64,000 nt of DNA from Hoylesella buccalis ATCC 35310 (GTDB lineage: Bacteria; Bacteroidota; Bacteroidia; Bacteroidales; Bacteroidaceae). How positions within the stretch are numbered: position 1 is the first letter of the stretch; every line of letters begins with the position of its first letter. A program made the translations under genes and the position numbers. The notes beneath the pieces are model-generated. The model searched no databases and was not told where the DNA came from. It saw only the letters and a list, made by a program, of their open reading frames with translations. Positions 1 to 7,800 of this stretch are shown here, in pieces. The stretch spans positions 62,001 through 126,000 of the forward strand of contig NZ_ADEG01000090.1 of the NCBI RefSeq assembly GCF_000177075.1, written 5' to 3'.

Positions 1-411
1 AAGAAAATACAGGAGATACAGTCTGATGAAGTGGGTGCACAAGGCGGCGCAGACATTCACGTTTCACCCGACGGCAGATTCTTGTATACCAGTAACCGAC
101 TGAAAAACGACGGCATTGCCATCTTCAAAATCAATCAAAAAACAGGCTTGTTGACAAAGGTAGGCTATCAGCGAACAGGCATCCACCCACGTCATTTCAA
201 CATTACCCCCAACGGACGGTTCTTACTTTGCGCCTGTCGCGACGACAACACCATTCAGGTTTTCCGCATCAACAGTGCCAATGGCTTACTGACCGACACG
301 CATCAAAACATCTCGGTGGATAAGGCGGTGTGCGTACAGTTCTACCCCATCGTGATGCAACCTGACATCCAGGGTGACGGTGTGTTTAGGGTGATAGAAG
401 TGACAAAATAA
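1..411 (+). CDS. Lactonase family (6-phosphogluconolactonase-like) beta-propeller protein, C-terminal part
   Basis: The reading frame is open from the first base of the window, so the N-terminus lies outside; 136 residues remain. They show repeated propeller-blade motifs of the cytoplasmic or exported lactonase family (PF10282): DIHVSPDGRFLYTSNR and, about 45 residues later, ITPNGRFLLCACRDDNTIQVF. Family members of the YbhE type hydrolyse 6-phosphogluconolactone in the pentose phosphate route, but in Bacteroidota many paralogues have no proven substrate, and some carry a signal peptide that cannot be checked here. The GTG at 31 is internal and should not be taken as the start. The next gene converges, so this is the end of its transcription unit. 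Confidence 0.85.
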   Translation, partial: KKIQEIQSDEVGAQGGADIHVSPDGRFLYTSNRLKNDGIAIFKINQKTGLLTKVGYQRTGIHPRHFNITPNGRFLLCACRDDNTIQVFRINSANGLLTDTHQNISVDKAVCVQFYPIVMQPDIQGDGVFRVIEVTK

Positions 412-552
412 GTTTGTCGATTCATCTGCCTAAAACCATCATCCCCCTTCTGACCTATTTTTGTCCTTATAAATGACAAAAAAATGGCCATTGTAAAATG
501 ATGAAATAGAAAAAATCAATAGGCAAACGACCCGCCTACATGACTTTTATTT

Positions 553-662
553 CCAACAAATAGGTTGTTTTAGCAGAAAGTCATTGAGATTGTGCGACAA
601 TAGCATGCATATTGCCGCACAATCTGCATGCTATTGGGGCTCAACAGCATTGTTTTTTCACC
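553..662. repeat. 22-bp palindromic tandem repeat, array A
   Basis: Five in-phase 22-bp units start at 553, 575, 597, 619 and 641. Units are diverged but keep the CAA near the start and, in most, an AT/TG core followed by ATTG or TTT. This copy is enriched in GCATGC. It lies in the 517-bp gap between the converging lactonase and FecCD-permease genes. The same 22-bp period recurs at 23950, 35819 and 48740. Apart from this array and the hairpins at 767-838 and 887-907 I see no gene in 412-928. Confidence 0.7.
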
Positions 663-766
663 GTTTTTCTTGGCTTTTTGGGGAAAAATCGGGAGTAAAA
701 AAATCTGTTTTTTCACCTCTCATTCCACAACACTCTGATTCACTTGCATTTATACAAATCGCCCAT

Positions 767-838
767 ATTTTACGTATTTGCGTCGAGCTGCATGCTTGTT
801 TGCAAAGAAGCCAAGCACGGAAGCATGCTCGTAAAAAT
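767..838. repeat. Interrupted inverted repeat
   Basis: ATTTTACG (767-774) pairs with CGTAAAA (830-837) and, inside it, GCATGCTT (790-797) pairs with AAGCATGC (821-828). The two stems could stack into one bulged stem. It lies in the convergent gap downstream of two genes. No function is evident. Confidence 0.4.
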
Positions 839-886
839 CTTTCTCAAACGATAGTAGAATTTTCCTATGCAAATAATCTATCTACT

Positions 887-907
887 CCCCTCCCCTTTGG
901 GGAGGGG
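887..907. repeat. GC-rich 9-bp perfect hairpin (CCCCTCCCC/GGGGAGGGG)
   Basis: A perfect 9-bp stem with a TTT loop lies 21 bp beyond the stop codon of the minus-strand permease and is followed on the plus strand by GTTGGGGGTGAGG. Similar G-rich hairpins are, from memory, a common intergenic element in Bacteroidota genomes. It has no T-run on either side, so a classical intrinsic terminator is not certain, but it is placed where the permease transcript should end. Confidence 0.5.
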
Positions 908-928
908 TTGGGGGTGAGGCTCTTTCTT

Positions 929-1942
929 CTATCTCTTCCAAATAATATAGATAATCACCGGTGCGCCAATCAATGGAGTTACGGCATTGAGTGGCAAGAT
1001 GCCTTGCGAACCGGGCAACACGCAAACAAGTTGGCACAAAAGAGCAATCAACGCCCCCATGGCCATGGTGATGGGAAGCAATTGAAGATGGTTGTCGGTG
1101 CCAATCACAAGACGCGCCAAGTGAGGAACAGCAAGCCCGATGAATGCCACCGGACCGCAATAAGCCGTGGTAACGGCCGTGAGCCATCCAGTAATCACCA
1201 AGAGCCAACTGCGCACCGAGCGCACGTCTACGCCCAAGTTGCGCGCGTATGTTTCGCCCAACAACAGAGCATTGAGAGGTTTAATCAGCAAAACGGAACC
1301 CACCAACCCTACCACAATCGCACATGTGAACATGGGCAGTTGCGACAACGACACGCCACCAAAGTTGCCCATGCCCCACATGGTAAACGACTTTACGCCC
1401 TCTTGGGTGGCGAAAAAGTTGAGAAGGGCAATGGCAGACGAGGCCAAATAACCAATCATCATGCCGATAATGAGCAGCATCACACTGCTTTTCACCCACT
1501 GGGCGAACATGAAAATGATGCCTGTCACGGCCATGGCACCCACAAACGCAGCCAACAAGACAGCCCATGCCCCACCTACGCTGAACAAAGCCGTGGACAC
1601 ACTGCCGCCCAGCAACAGCATAACGAGAGCCACGCCCAATGCGGCACCGCTGTTGATGCCAAAAATAGAAGGACCTGCCAAGGGGTTTTGAAACGACGTT
1701 TGCAACAGCAAACCAGAAGTGGAGAGTGCGGCCCCGCACAGCAACGCCGTGAGGGCTTGCGGCAAACGCGACTGGAGGATGATGAATTGCCAACTGGGTT
1801 TGCCCACATCTTGCCCGGACAAAATAGCCAACACATCCTGCGTAGGTATCGAAACGCTACCTACCAACAAGTTGAGCATCAGCAAAAGGCAGATGCAAAA
1901 CAATAAAGCCAAACTCAAAACAATGATATTGTTCTTTGTCAT
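929..1942 (-). CDS. FecCD/BtuC-type ABC transporter permease (iron-siderophore, haem or cobalamin)
   Basis: A 337-residue polytopic inner-membrane protein of the FecCD family (PF01032). Family hallmarks are visible in order: GLLLQTSFQNPLAGPSIFGI near residue 85, the ATPase-contact segment ARNLGVDVRSVR near 240, AFIGLAVPHLARLVIG near 280, and TPLIGAPVIIYI at the C-terminus. It would form the membrane channel of an importer for an iron complex or a corrinoid. No ATPase, binding protein or TonB receptor is adjacent, so it is an orphan here. I chose ATG at 1942; ATG 1948 and TTG 1954 are in frame, but a TAACTTTG -7 element occupies 1959-1952, which would put the transcript start at about 1946 and leave almost no leader. 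The opposite strand has a long spurious frame caused by this gene. Confidence 0.88.
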   Translation of the reverse strand: MTKNNIIVLSLALLFCICLLLMLNLLVGSVSIPTQDVLAILSGQDVGKPSWQFIILQSRLPQALTALLCGAALSTSGLLLQTSFQNPLAGPSIFGINSGAALGVALVMLLLGGSVSTALFSVGGAWAVLLAAFVGAMAVTGIIFMFAQWVKSSVMLLIIGMMIGYLASSAIALLNFFATQEGVKSFTMWGMGNFGGVSLSQLPMFTCAIVVGLVGSVLLIKPLNALLLGETYARNLGVDVRSVRSWLLVITGWLTAVTTAYCGPVAFIGLAVPHLARLVIGTDNHLQLLPITMAMGALIALLCQLVCVLPGSQGILPLNAVTPLIGAPVIIYIIWKR

Positions 1943-1951
1943 ACCCATGGG

Positions 1952-1959
1952 CAAAGTTA
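1952..1959 (-). promoter_or_regulatory. -7 promoter element of the FecCD-type permease
   Basis: On the minus strand the bases read TAACTTTG, an exact match to the Bacteroidota TAnnTTTG box. The start codon lies only about 10 bases downstream. I could not find a convincing TTG -33 box at the usual distance. Confidence 0.5.
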
Positions 1960-1982
1960 GTTAAAAAGTGGGATAAAATCGC

Positions 1983-1990
1983 TAACTTTG
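1983..1990 (+). promoter_or_regulatory. -7 promoter element of tcdA
   Basis: TAACTTTG 24 bases before the tcdA ATG matches TAnnTTTG. With the minus-strand element at 1952-1959 it forms a divergent promoter pair in about 40 bp. No clear -33 TTG was found. Confidence 0.55.
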
Positions 1991-2013
1991 CACACGGAAT
2001 AAAGAAACAGGAT

Positions 2014-2772
2014 ATGGAAAATCAGTTTACCCGAACCGAAATGCTCTTTGGCACCGCGGCCCTGGAAAAGCTAAGCCAATCGCATGTCATGGTTTTTGGC
2101 GTGGGCGGCGTGGGCAGTTATGTGGTGGAAGTGCTGGCGCGCAGCGGAGTTGGAGAAATCAGTTTGGTAGATAACGACGAGGTAAGCCTCTCGAACATCA
2201 ACCGACAACTGGTGGCATTGCATTCAACCCTCGGGCAAAAGAAGGTGGAGGTGGCGCGAAAGCGCATCTTAGACATCAATCCCCACTGCAAAGTGCATGC
2301 GCATGCACTGTTTTATTTGCCAGAAACAGCACATGAAATTGACCTGTCAGCTTGCGATTATGTGGTAGATTGCATTGATACCATGGCCGCCAAACTGGAG
2401 ATTATCAAACAATGTGACGCGCTGCACATACCCATGATTGCCTGTATGGGGGCAGCCAACAAGATGGATGCCACTCGTTTTAAGGTGGCAGACATCAGCA
2501 AAACGCAGATGGATCCGCTGGCAAAGGTTATCAGAAAGAAACTTAGAAAGTTGGGAATTGCCCACCTCAAGGTGGTTTATAGTGACGAACAGCCCCAAAA
2601 GCCGTTTCCCATAGCGCCAACCAAAGAGGCCTCATCAGCACCAGAATCCGCATTATCAGCACCAATCGTTACCAATAAAAAGCGGTCGGTACCAGCCAGC
2701 AATGCGTTTGTTCCTGCCACCGCAGGACTGATTGTTGGGGGTGAAGTGGTAAAAGATTTGTGTGATTTATAG
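2014..2772 (+). CDS. tcdA: tRNA threonylcarbamoyladenosine dehydratase TcdA (CsdL), E1-like
   Basis: A 252-residue cytoplasmic member of the ThiF/MoeB/HesA E1-like family. TcdA uses ATP to dehydrate and cyclise t6A at position 37 of tRNAs. The nucleotide-binding motif GVGGVGSYVVEVLARSG is near residue 25, followed by LVDNDEVSLSNINRQ, which carries the Asp, Asn and Arg that contact ATP, and DYVVDCIDTM near residue 115. The distance from the N-terminus to the motif and the phrase FTRTEMLFG are typical of TcdA rather than of MoeB or ThiF. ATG 2014 was preferred to the upstream in-frame TTG 1936 because it follows the -7 box and begins the family homology. A Ser/Ala/Pro-rich insertion (SSAPESALSAP) near residue 210 is unusual. 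tsaE, another gene of t6A synthesis, lies at the far end of the window. Confidence 0.92.
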   Translation: MENQFTRTEMLFGTAALEKLSQSHVMVFGVGGVGSYVVEVLARSGVGEISLVDNDEVSLSNINRQLVALHSTLGQKKVEVARKRILDINPHCKVHAHALFYLPETAHEIDLSACDYVVDCIDTMAAKLEIIKQCDALHIPMIACMGAANKMDATRFKVADISKTQMDPLAKVIRKKLRKLGIAHLKVVYSDEQPQKPFPIAPTKEASSAPESALSAPIVTNKKRSVPASNAFVPATAGLIVGGEVVKDLCDL

Positions 2773-2803
2773 CTTGGAGCCAGGAGTTAGCGGGAGTAAA
2801 AAG

Positions 2804-2920
2804 GGAGTTAAGCGGAGATATCGGACAAATGTCTGTTTACTCACTCTTAACTCCTAATAACTCCAGTTAACTCCTTCGCATGATAAACAGACATTTGTCC
2901 GATAACTCCCGCTTAACTCC
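2804..2920. repeat. Long inverted repeat with decamer GGAGTTANCT repeats
   Basis: The arm 2804-2839 (starting GGAGTTAAGCGG, ending ATGTCTGTTTA) is repeated in inverted orientation at 2884-2920 with few mismatches, leaving a 44-base loop. The loop and the flank up to 2940 are built from 10-bp units of the type AGTTAACTCC. The element fills the whole gap between converging tcdA and ispH and could act as a bidirectional terminator or a large RNA hairpin. Confidence 0.75.
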
Positions 2921-2941
2921 AGATAACTCCAGTTAACTCCT

Positions 2942-3805
2942 TTACTGCCCCAGCTTCTGCAAGATATAATCCCGACACTTCTCCATGAGCCACTTAGGCG
3001 TGCTGGTAGCCCCACAAATGCCAATGGTATTAACACCTTGCAACCAATCGAAATCGATTTCGTCTACATCCTCTATATGGTAACTATTGGGGTTCACACG
3101 CTTACACTCTTTGAATAAGACACGCCCATTCGAACTCTTTCGTCCACTCATGAAGAGTATCAAATCATGCTTAGACGCAAAGTTAGCAATGTTGGGCATA
3201 CGGTTTGCCACCTGTCTACAAATGGTATCGAAGCTGCGAAAGACGGCATCGGGCGAGATGTGCGATTGTATGTAATCAATCACCCGATGAAACTCATCGA
3301 GGCTCTTGGTGGTTTGAGAATACAAATAAATGTCGCGTGAGAAGTCCAACAGCTTCACGTCGTCTACCTTTTCTATCACAATCGCATTGCTTTGGGTTTG
3401 ACCTACTAAGCCCAACACTTCGGCATGACCAGTCTTTCCGAAGATCACAATTTGCGCATCAGGATGATTTTCGTATTGTTTTTTAATGCGACGTTGCAAC
3501 GCCAGCACCACCGGACAGGTGGCATCTATAATCTCGATGTTGTTTTTTCGAGCCAATTCGTAGGTTTCGGGGGGTTCTCCATGTGCCCTCAACAACACTT
3601 TCACATCGTGCAGTTGGCGTAAATCATCGTGGTTAATGGTCACCAGTCCGCGTTCATGCAGACGCTTCACTTCAATACCATTGTGCACAATATCGCCCAA
3701 GCAGTACAGCGTTTCACCCTTAGCTAACTCTTCCTGCGCTTTCTGTATGGCCGTTGTCACGCCGAAACAAAAGCCACTGCCACTATCAATTTCTATTTGT
3801 ACCAT
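2942..3805 (-). CDS. ispH: 4-hydroxy-3-methylbut-2-enyl diphosphate reductase IspH (LytB)
   Basis: A 287-residue cytoplasmic [4Fe-4S] enzyme that catalyses the last step of the MEP isoprenoid pathway, reducing HMBPP to IPP and DMAPP. The three cluster cysteines are in the expected contexts: GFCFGV near residue 13, DATCPVV near 96, and a C-terminal FDTICRQVANR / GICGATSTP pair. The HGEPP substrate loop is also present. Length is normal for the short bacterial form, with no fused S1 domain. It is the last gene of a minus-strand run with the DUF1573 gene (7 bp upstream) and the alpha-2-macroglobulin-like gene. Such a link may be only co-transcription, since the other two proteins are exported. 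Confidence 0.95.
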   Translation of the reverse strand: MVQIEIDSGSGFCFGVTTAIQKAQEELAKGETLYCLGDIVHNGIEVKRLHERGLVTINHDDLRQLHDVKVLLRAHGEPPETYELARKNNIEIIDATCPVVLALQRRIKKQYENHPDAQIVIFGKTGHAEVLGLVGQTQSNAIVIEKVDDVKLLDFSRDIYLYSQTTKSLDEFHRVIDYIQSHISPDAVFRSFDTICRQVANRMPNIANFASKHDLILFMSGRKSSNGRVLFKECKRVNPNSYHIEDVDEIDFDWLQGVNTIGICGATSTPKWLMEKCRDYILQKLGQ

Positions 3806-3812
3806 CGGAAAA

Positions 3813-4874
3813 TCAGTTCACATGGATATCAATAATCACCTTAGGCAACTCCGGGTCGTTGGTAATCATCAAAATACGTGGTTTACTCTTAGCTTTTTTC
3901 AATTGCGCTGCGATAGCCGTCACTTTGAGTTTGGCGGTCTGGCCAGGCTCCAATTTCGACTTATTGAGCGATATCTGCAAACCTCCCGTGAACATCTGCA
4001 CGCTCTCTATCTCGAGTTTGCTCTTCCCAATGTTTTGGATGAAGATTTGTCCTTTCAGCTTTTTCTTACGCCCAAAGGTGCCCAAATCCAACTTGGTTGC
4101 AGAGAGCTGCATCTTCGGTTGGGGCATGTGCTCGGCTGTTGCCTGATCATCGAATTCAGGTAGAAGCACAGCTGAGACAGTCAACTCATTGTCGGGATTC
4201 ACTTTATCACCCGGAACAAACCCCATATAGATGGACGTCTGGGTCAGTCCGTAGTCGCGTATCAGCTTGGAATTCAAGGTGATGGTTGCCACTCCGGCAC
4301 GACCTGGAGCAATGCGTGAGGGTGACACGTCGGCTGAAAGATAGTTGGGTAGATGCATCAAGATGGGCTGTGCCATCTGCGTCGTGTTGTTCTTGATGTG
4401 TATCTTAGCCTGCGGACGCTCGCCACGATTCACATCATCAAACTCGATGTTGTTGACATCGGTTTGCAACATGCCTAAAGTAAAGGGATAAGACCCACTG
4501 AAATCAATGATTTCATCTACGACTTTACCCTTCAAGGTCAACTCCAAAGGAGCGGCAGCGCCATTGCTGTAAATGCGAACCAGCTTGTTGAAAGTTCCCA
4601 TTTGTTTGGCGTCATAGGTGACTTTCACGACAGCTGAGCCGTGTGAAGCGATGGCTTGGCGAGGATAATCTACAGAGGTGCAGCCGCAACTGGTCAGCAC
4701 TTTGCTGATAGCGAGCGGCTTTTCACTGGTGTTCCTGATGTCATACGCCACCGTCACGGGAGCCTTATAAACGACTTGTCCGCAATCTATCACCTCGTTG
4801 ACGGCTGTCATCTGCTGCGCAGAAGACAGGAGTGGAAGCGCCATGAGCGCGAATATCATGAGTTTTCGATTCAT
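3813..4874 (-). CDS. Exported DUF1573 protein with Ig-like domains
   Basis: A 353-residue protein with a Sec signal peptide (MNRKLMIFALMALPLLSSAQ). The DUF1573 domain follows at about residues 25-115, with the signature VLTSCGCTSVDYPRQAI and the strand pattern of an immunoglobulin-like fold. A second Ig-like repeat near residues 265-353 ends in PKVIIDIHVN. DUF1573 proteins are abundant in Bacteroidota and have no established biochemical role. The gene starts 4 bases after the stop of the 1840-residue alpha-2-macroglobulin-like gene and ends 7 bp before ispH, so the three are probably one operon. The shared context suggests a periplasmic or surface partner of the macroglobulin-like protein, but that is inference. 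Confidence 0.82.
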   Translation of the reverse strand: MNRKLMIFALMALPLLSSAQQMTAVNEVIDCGQVVYKAPVTVAYDIRNTSEKPLAISKVLTSCGCTSVDYPRQAIASHGSAVVKVTYDAKQMGTFNKLVRIYSNGAAAPLELTLKGKVVDEIIDFSGSYPFTLGMLQTDVNNIEFDDVNRGERPQAKIHIKNNTTQMAQPILMHLPNYLSADVSPSRIAPGRAGVATITLNSKLIRDYGLTQTSIYMGFVPGDKVNPDNELTVSAVLLPEFDDQATAEHMPQPKMQLSATKLDLGTFGRKKKLKGQIFIQNIGKSKLEIESVQMFTGGLQISLNKSKLEPGQTAKLKVTAIAAQLKKAKSKPRILMITNDPELPKVIIDIHVN

Positions 4875-4877
4875 CTT

Positions 4878-7800
4878 TTATTGTATATTCAAAGTTTTGG
4901 CAGCCTCCCTACCATTGTACTCCGGACTGTAAGCACACTGAATGGTGCAAATGCCCGTTTGGTAGGTACCGGCTCTGTCTATGTAATAGTCTGTTTCTAT
5001 GCGATGTTTTCCTTTGCCGAGGCGGTCGAAATAATAGTTGGTGGCATTGTCTTTTGGTGCACAGTAGTAGCCTAGATGATAGCCACTCAACTGACCTATC
5101 GGCTCAAGACATGCCGCACGCTTATCCTGTAGCTGCACGAAGTCGTAGTCGCGGTCGGCTTCTATCTCGATTCTCACGGTCACCCTGTCGCCCACCTTCA
5201 GATTCGTTGCAGGCTTACCATTATATAATAAGGTACGCGTTACCTTAATTCCAGACGACTGACTGGCCACTTCGGTGGACTTCTGCATGAACTGTGCGTA
5301 CACAGCTCCCCATGATGTGCCGGCTGAAGTCTTGTTCACAGCAAGCGTTCGCACATCCTTGCCCGGCTTCGACACCTTGACATAACCCAGTCCTGCGGTG
5401 GCCTTAGGCAGGTCAACAGGCTGGTTGTCTATCTTGATAACGGCATCTTGGGACGACTGGGTGAGCTTTTCGGTGGCACCTTGCAAGAAGGCAAACACCG
5501 CATTCACGCTGTTAATGGGCGTATCCCAAGCCTGTGTGCGCTTGGATTGCAGCAGCCAGCGTTGCATTTCCTCAATGCTGGGGTCGCCAGGACGCAGACG
5601 TTTGGTGGCCTCGATGGCTGCCACCTGAGACGGTATGCGATAGTCGCACCAGGTATACTGGGCGCGCGGCGTGTCGAAATAGCGTCCCATTTCCTCTTTG
5701 TACACACTGTATTCCTGCACGCTTTGCAGGTATTCCTTGGCCAATTCGTGTTTACCATACTGTGAAAGTATAATCGCTGAATTGGCTTTCCCATAGATCG
5801 TCAATGCCGAAGGCTTCTTGGCGAGCAAGTCAACAAGGTATTTAACGGTGGAGGTCGATGGTCTTTCAGCCAACGCATGGATGTACAAATAGTCGCAAGC
5901 CGCCTCACTGGGAGCCAGATTCTTGCTTCCTTTTGCTTTCAATTCTTTCAACTGAACCACCTCCTCAGCCGCCTTCTTATCCAAATATGCAAGAGCCTGC
6001 CGGATGATTGGCGTTGTTACCTGCTGCTTACCAATGAGCGCATTCAACCGAACCAACATCTTGACTACCGCCGTTGTCATGTAACGACTGCCCGACATGC
6101 CCTTCCACCAACTGAAAGAGCCGTCAGGATTTTGCAGTTTTGACAGCTTGTCGAGGACAGAGTTCAATCGGTAGTCCATCGTGTTTGGGTCGAAAAAAGT
6201 GACCAGTTGCTGCTTCTGCTCGCTCTCACGGTTTGCATCGGCCACCCAAGGCGTTTCCTCAAGCACCATTGTTTTGAGTGATTGGTTCTTTTCCAGACTA
6301 CTCATGAGCGAGGTATCACTACCCTTTTCCTGCTTCCACAGGCTGATGGTCGACTTCAGTTGCGGTGCTTCGTTCAACAGATAACGCCCAATGCTGTTGG
6401 CATAATAGGCTGCTGCCAGACTGATGGCATTGTCGGCGTCAGGCGTTCCCATCGATGGAAGTGCCTGAACCATAAGCCATGCCGGGTTGTTAGTGTATTC
6501 GATGGTCAGCCGATTGGCAGCATCATCCACGGGGAAGAGCTGTTTCAAGTCAATCGTCTTGGTGCCAGGGGCATGCTGCGTAAATGGTACAGTGGTGGTC
6601 ACCCATTCCTTCGCGGGCAGAATGGGCAGGTAATGCTGTTCGCCATCGCTGTATCCCTTACCGCTTACCGTGACGCGTGCGATGAGCAACGACAGCTGCG
6701 GATGGGCGGCAAGCAGACGGATTACGTCGAAATCGAAGACAACCGAAACGGTGGTATCGGGCTGTAGACGGCAGGTCTGCTGTTTACTGAACACCACACC
6801 CTCGGTTTCAGGGTTGATCAACTCCAGTTGCACGGTGCCTTCCACCACCCGTTTAGAGGTGCTGATGATGCGCGTCGACAGCGTGGCATGATCGCCCATA
6901 CGCACAAAACGCGGCATATTGGGCTGCACCATGACGGTCTTTTGCGCCACAATCTCGTCCTTGAGCATGCCATGACGCATCGCCTTGTCGTGCGCAAGGC
7001 CCATGAACTGCCATGTGGTGACACTCTCCGGCAAGGTAAACCTCAAGCTCACATTGCCTTTGTCGTCAGACAGCAAGGCCGGGAAGAAGAAGGCTGTCTC
7101 GCTCAAGTTCTCGCGAACGCTCATTCGTGAGGCAGGTTGTTGGGGCTGAGATGCCTCTGCCAAAGCTGGCGAAGCGGTGTCATCATCAGATGCTTCCCTT
7201 GCATTGCTCCCTTCAGCTGTCGCTTTCAGCACCATGCCACCAGACTGCTTGGCCGTCGCAGACATAGGCATGGCCTTCATCGCACGGCTTCCATACAGCC
7301 TGCCCTCAAGGGCTGCCAAGAGCACCTCCCCTCTGGGGTCGATTGCAAACACCTCGTCAAAACGACTGAAATCAAGATTCCGTTCACGAAGAGACGCAAC
7401 GGGAGCATCACCATAGAGAACAGCTTCAGTAAAGTTTAACCCGCTCCATTGGGTAAAAGGCAAGGCTGGATGGTAGGTCGTATTGAACCTCCAATCGTGT
7501 TTTCTGATTTCATTGAGCGTTTGGTCGAACAACACAGCCATCAACTGAGCCTGCGCTGGCGAGCCATCTGGCTTGGTAATTTGCAACGACCACTCCTCCT
7601 TTTGCCCTGGGGTGAGGCGATTGCGGAAAGTCTTCCATGCTACCATCAACCGCTTGTCGGGCTGCGGTTTTTGTATCATCTGACGATGACTGTATAGCTT
7701 ACCATTCTTCACCCATGCGTAGTTGACAAGCAATCCCTTGTCATATTGGGGCGAATAAGTCAGCTTCTTCTTGATCAGCTGGTTGTTGATTTCAAGCGTT

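Noticed and set aside
584..1906. 440-codon open frame on the plus strand, opposite the FecCD permease
   Set aside because: Its composition is Gln/His/Arg rich with no domain, and it mirrors the permease on the other strand, which has full family motifs.
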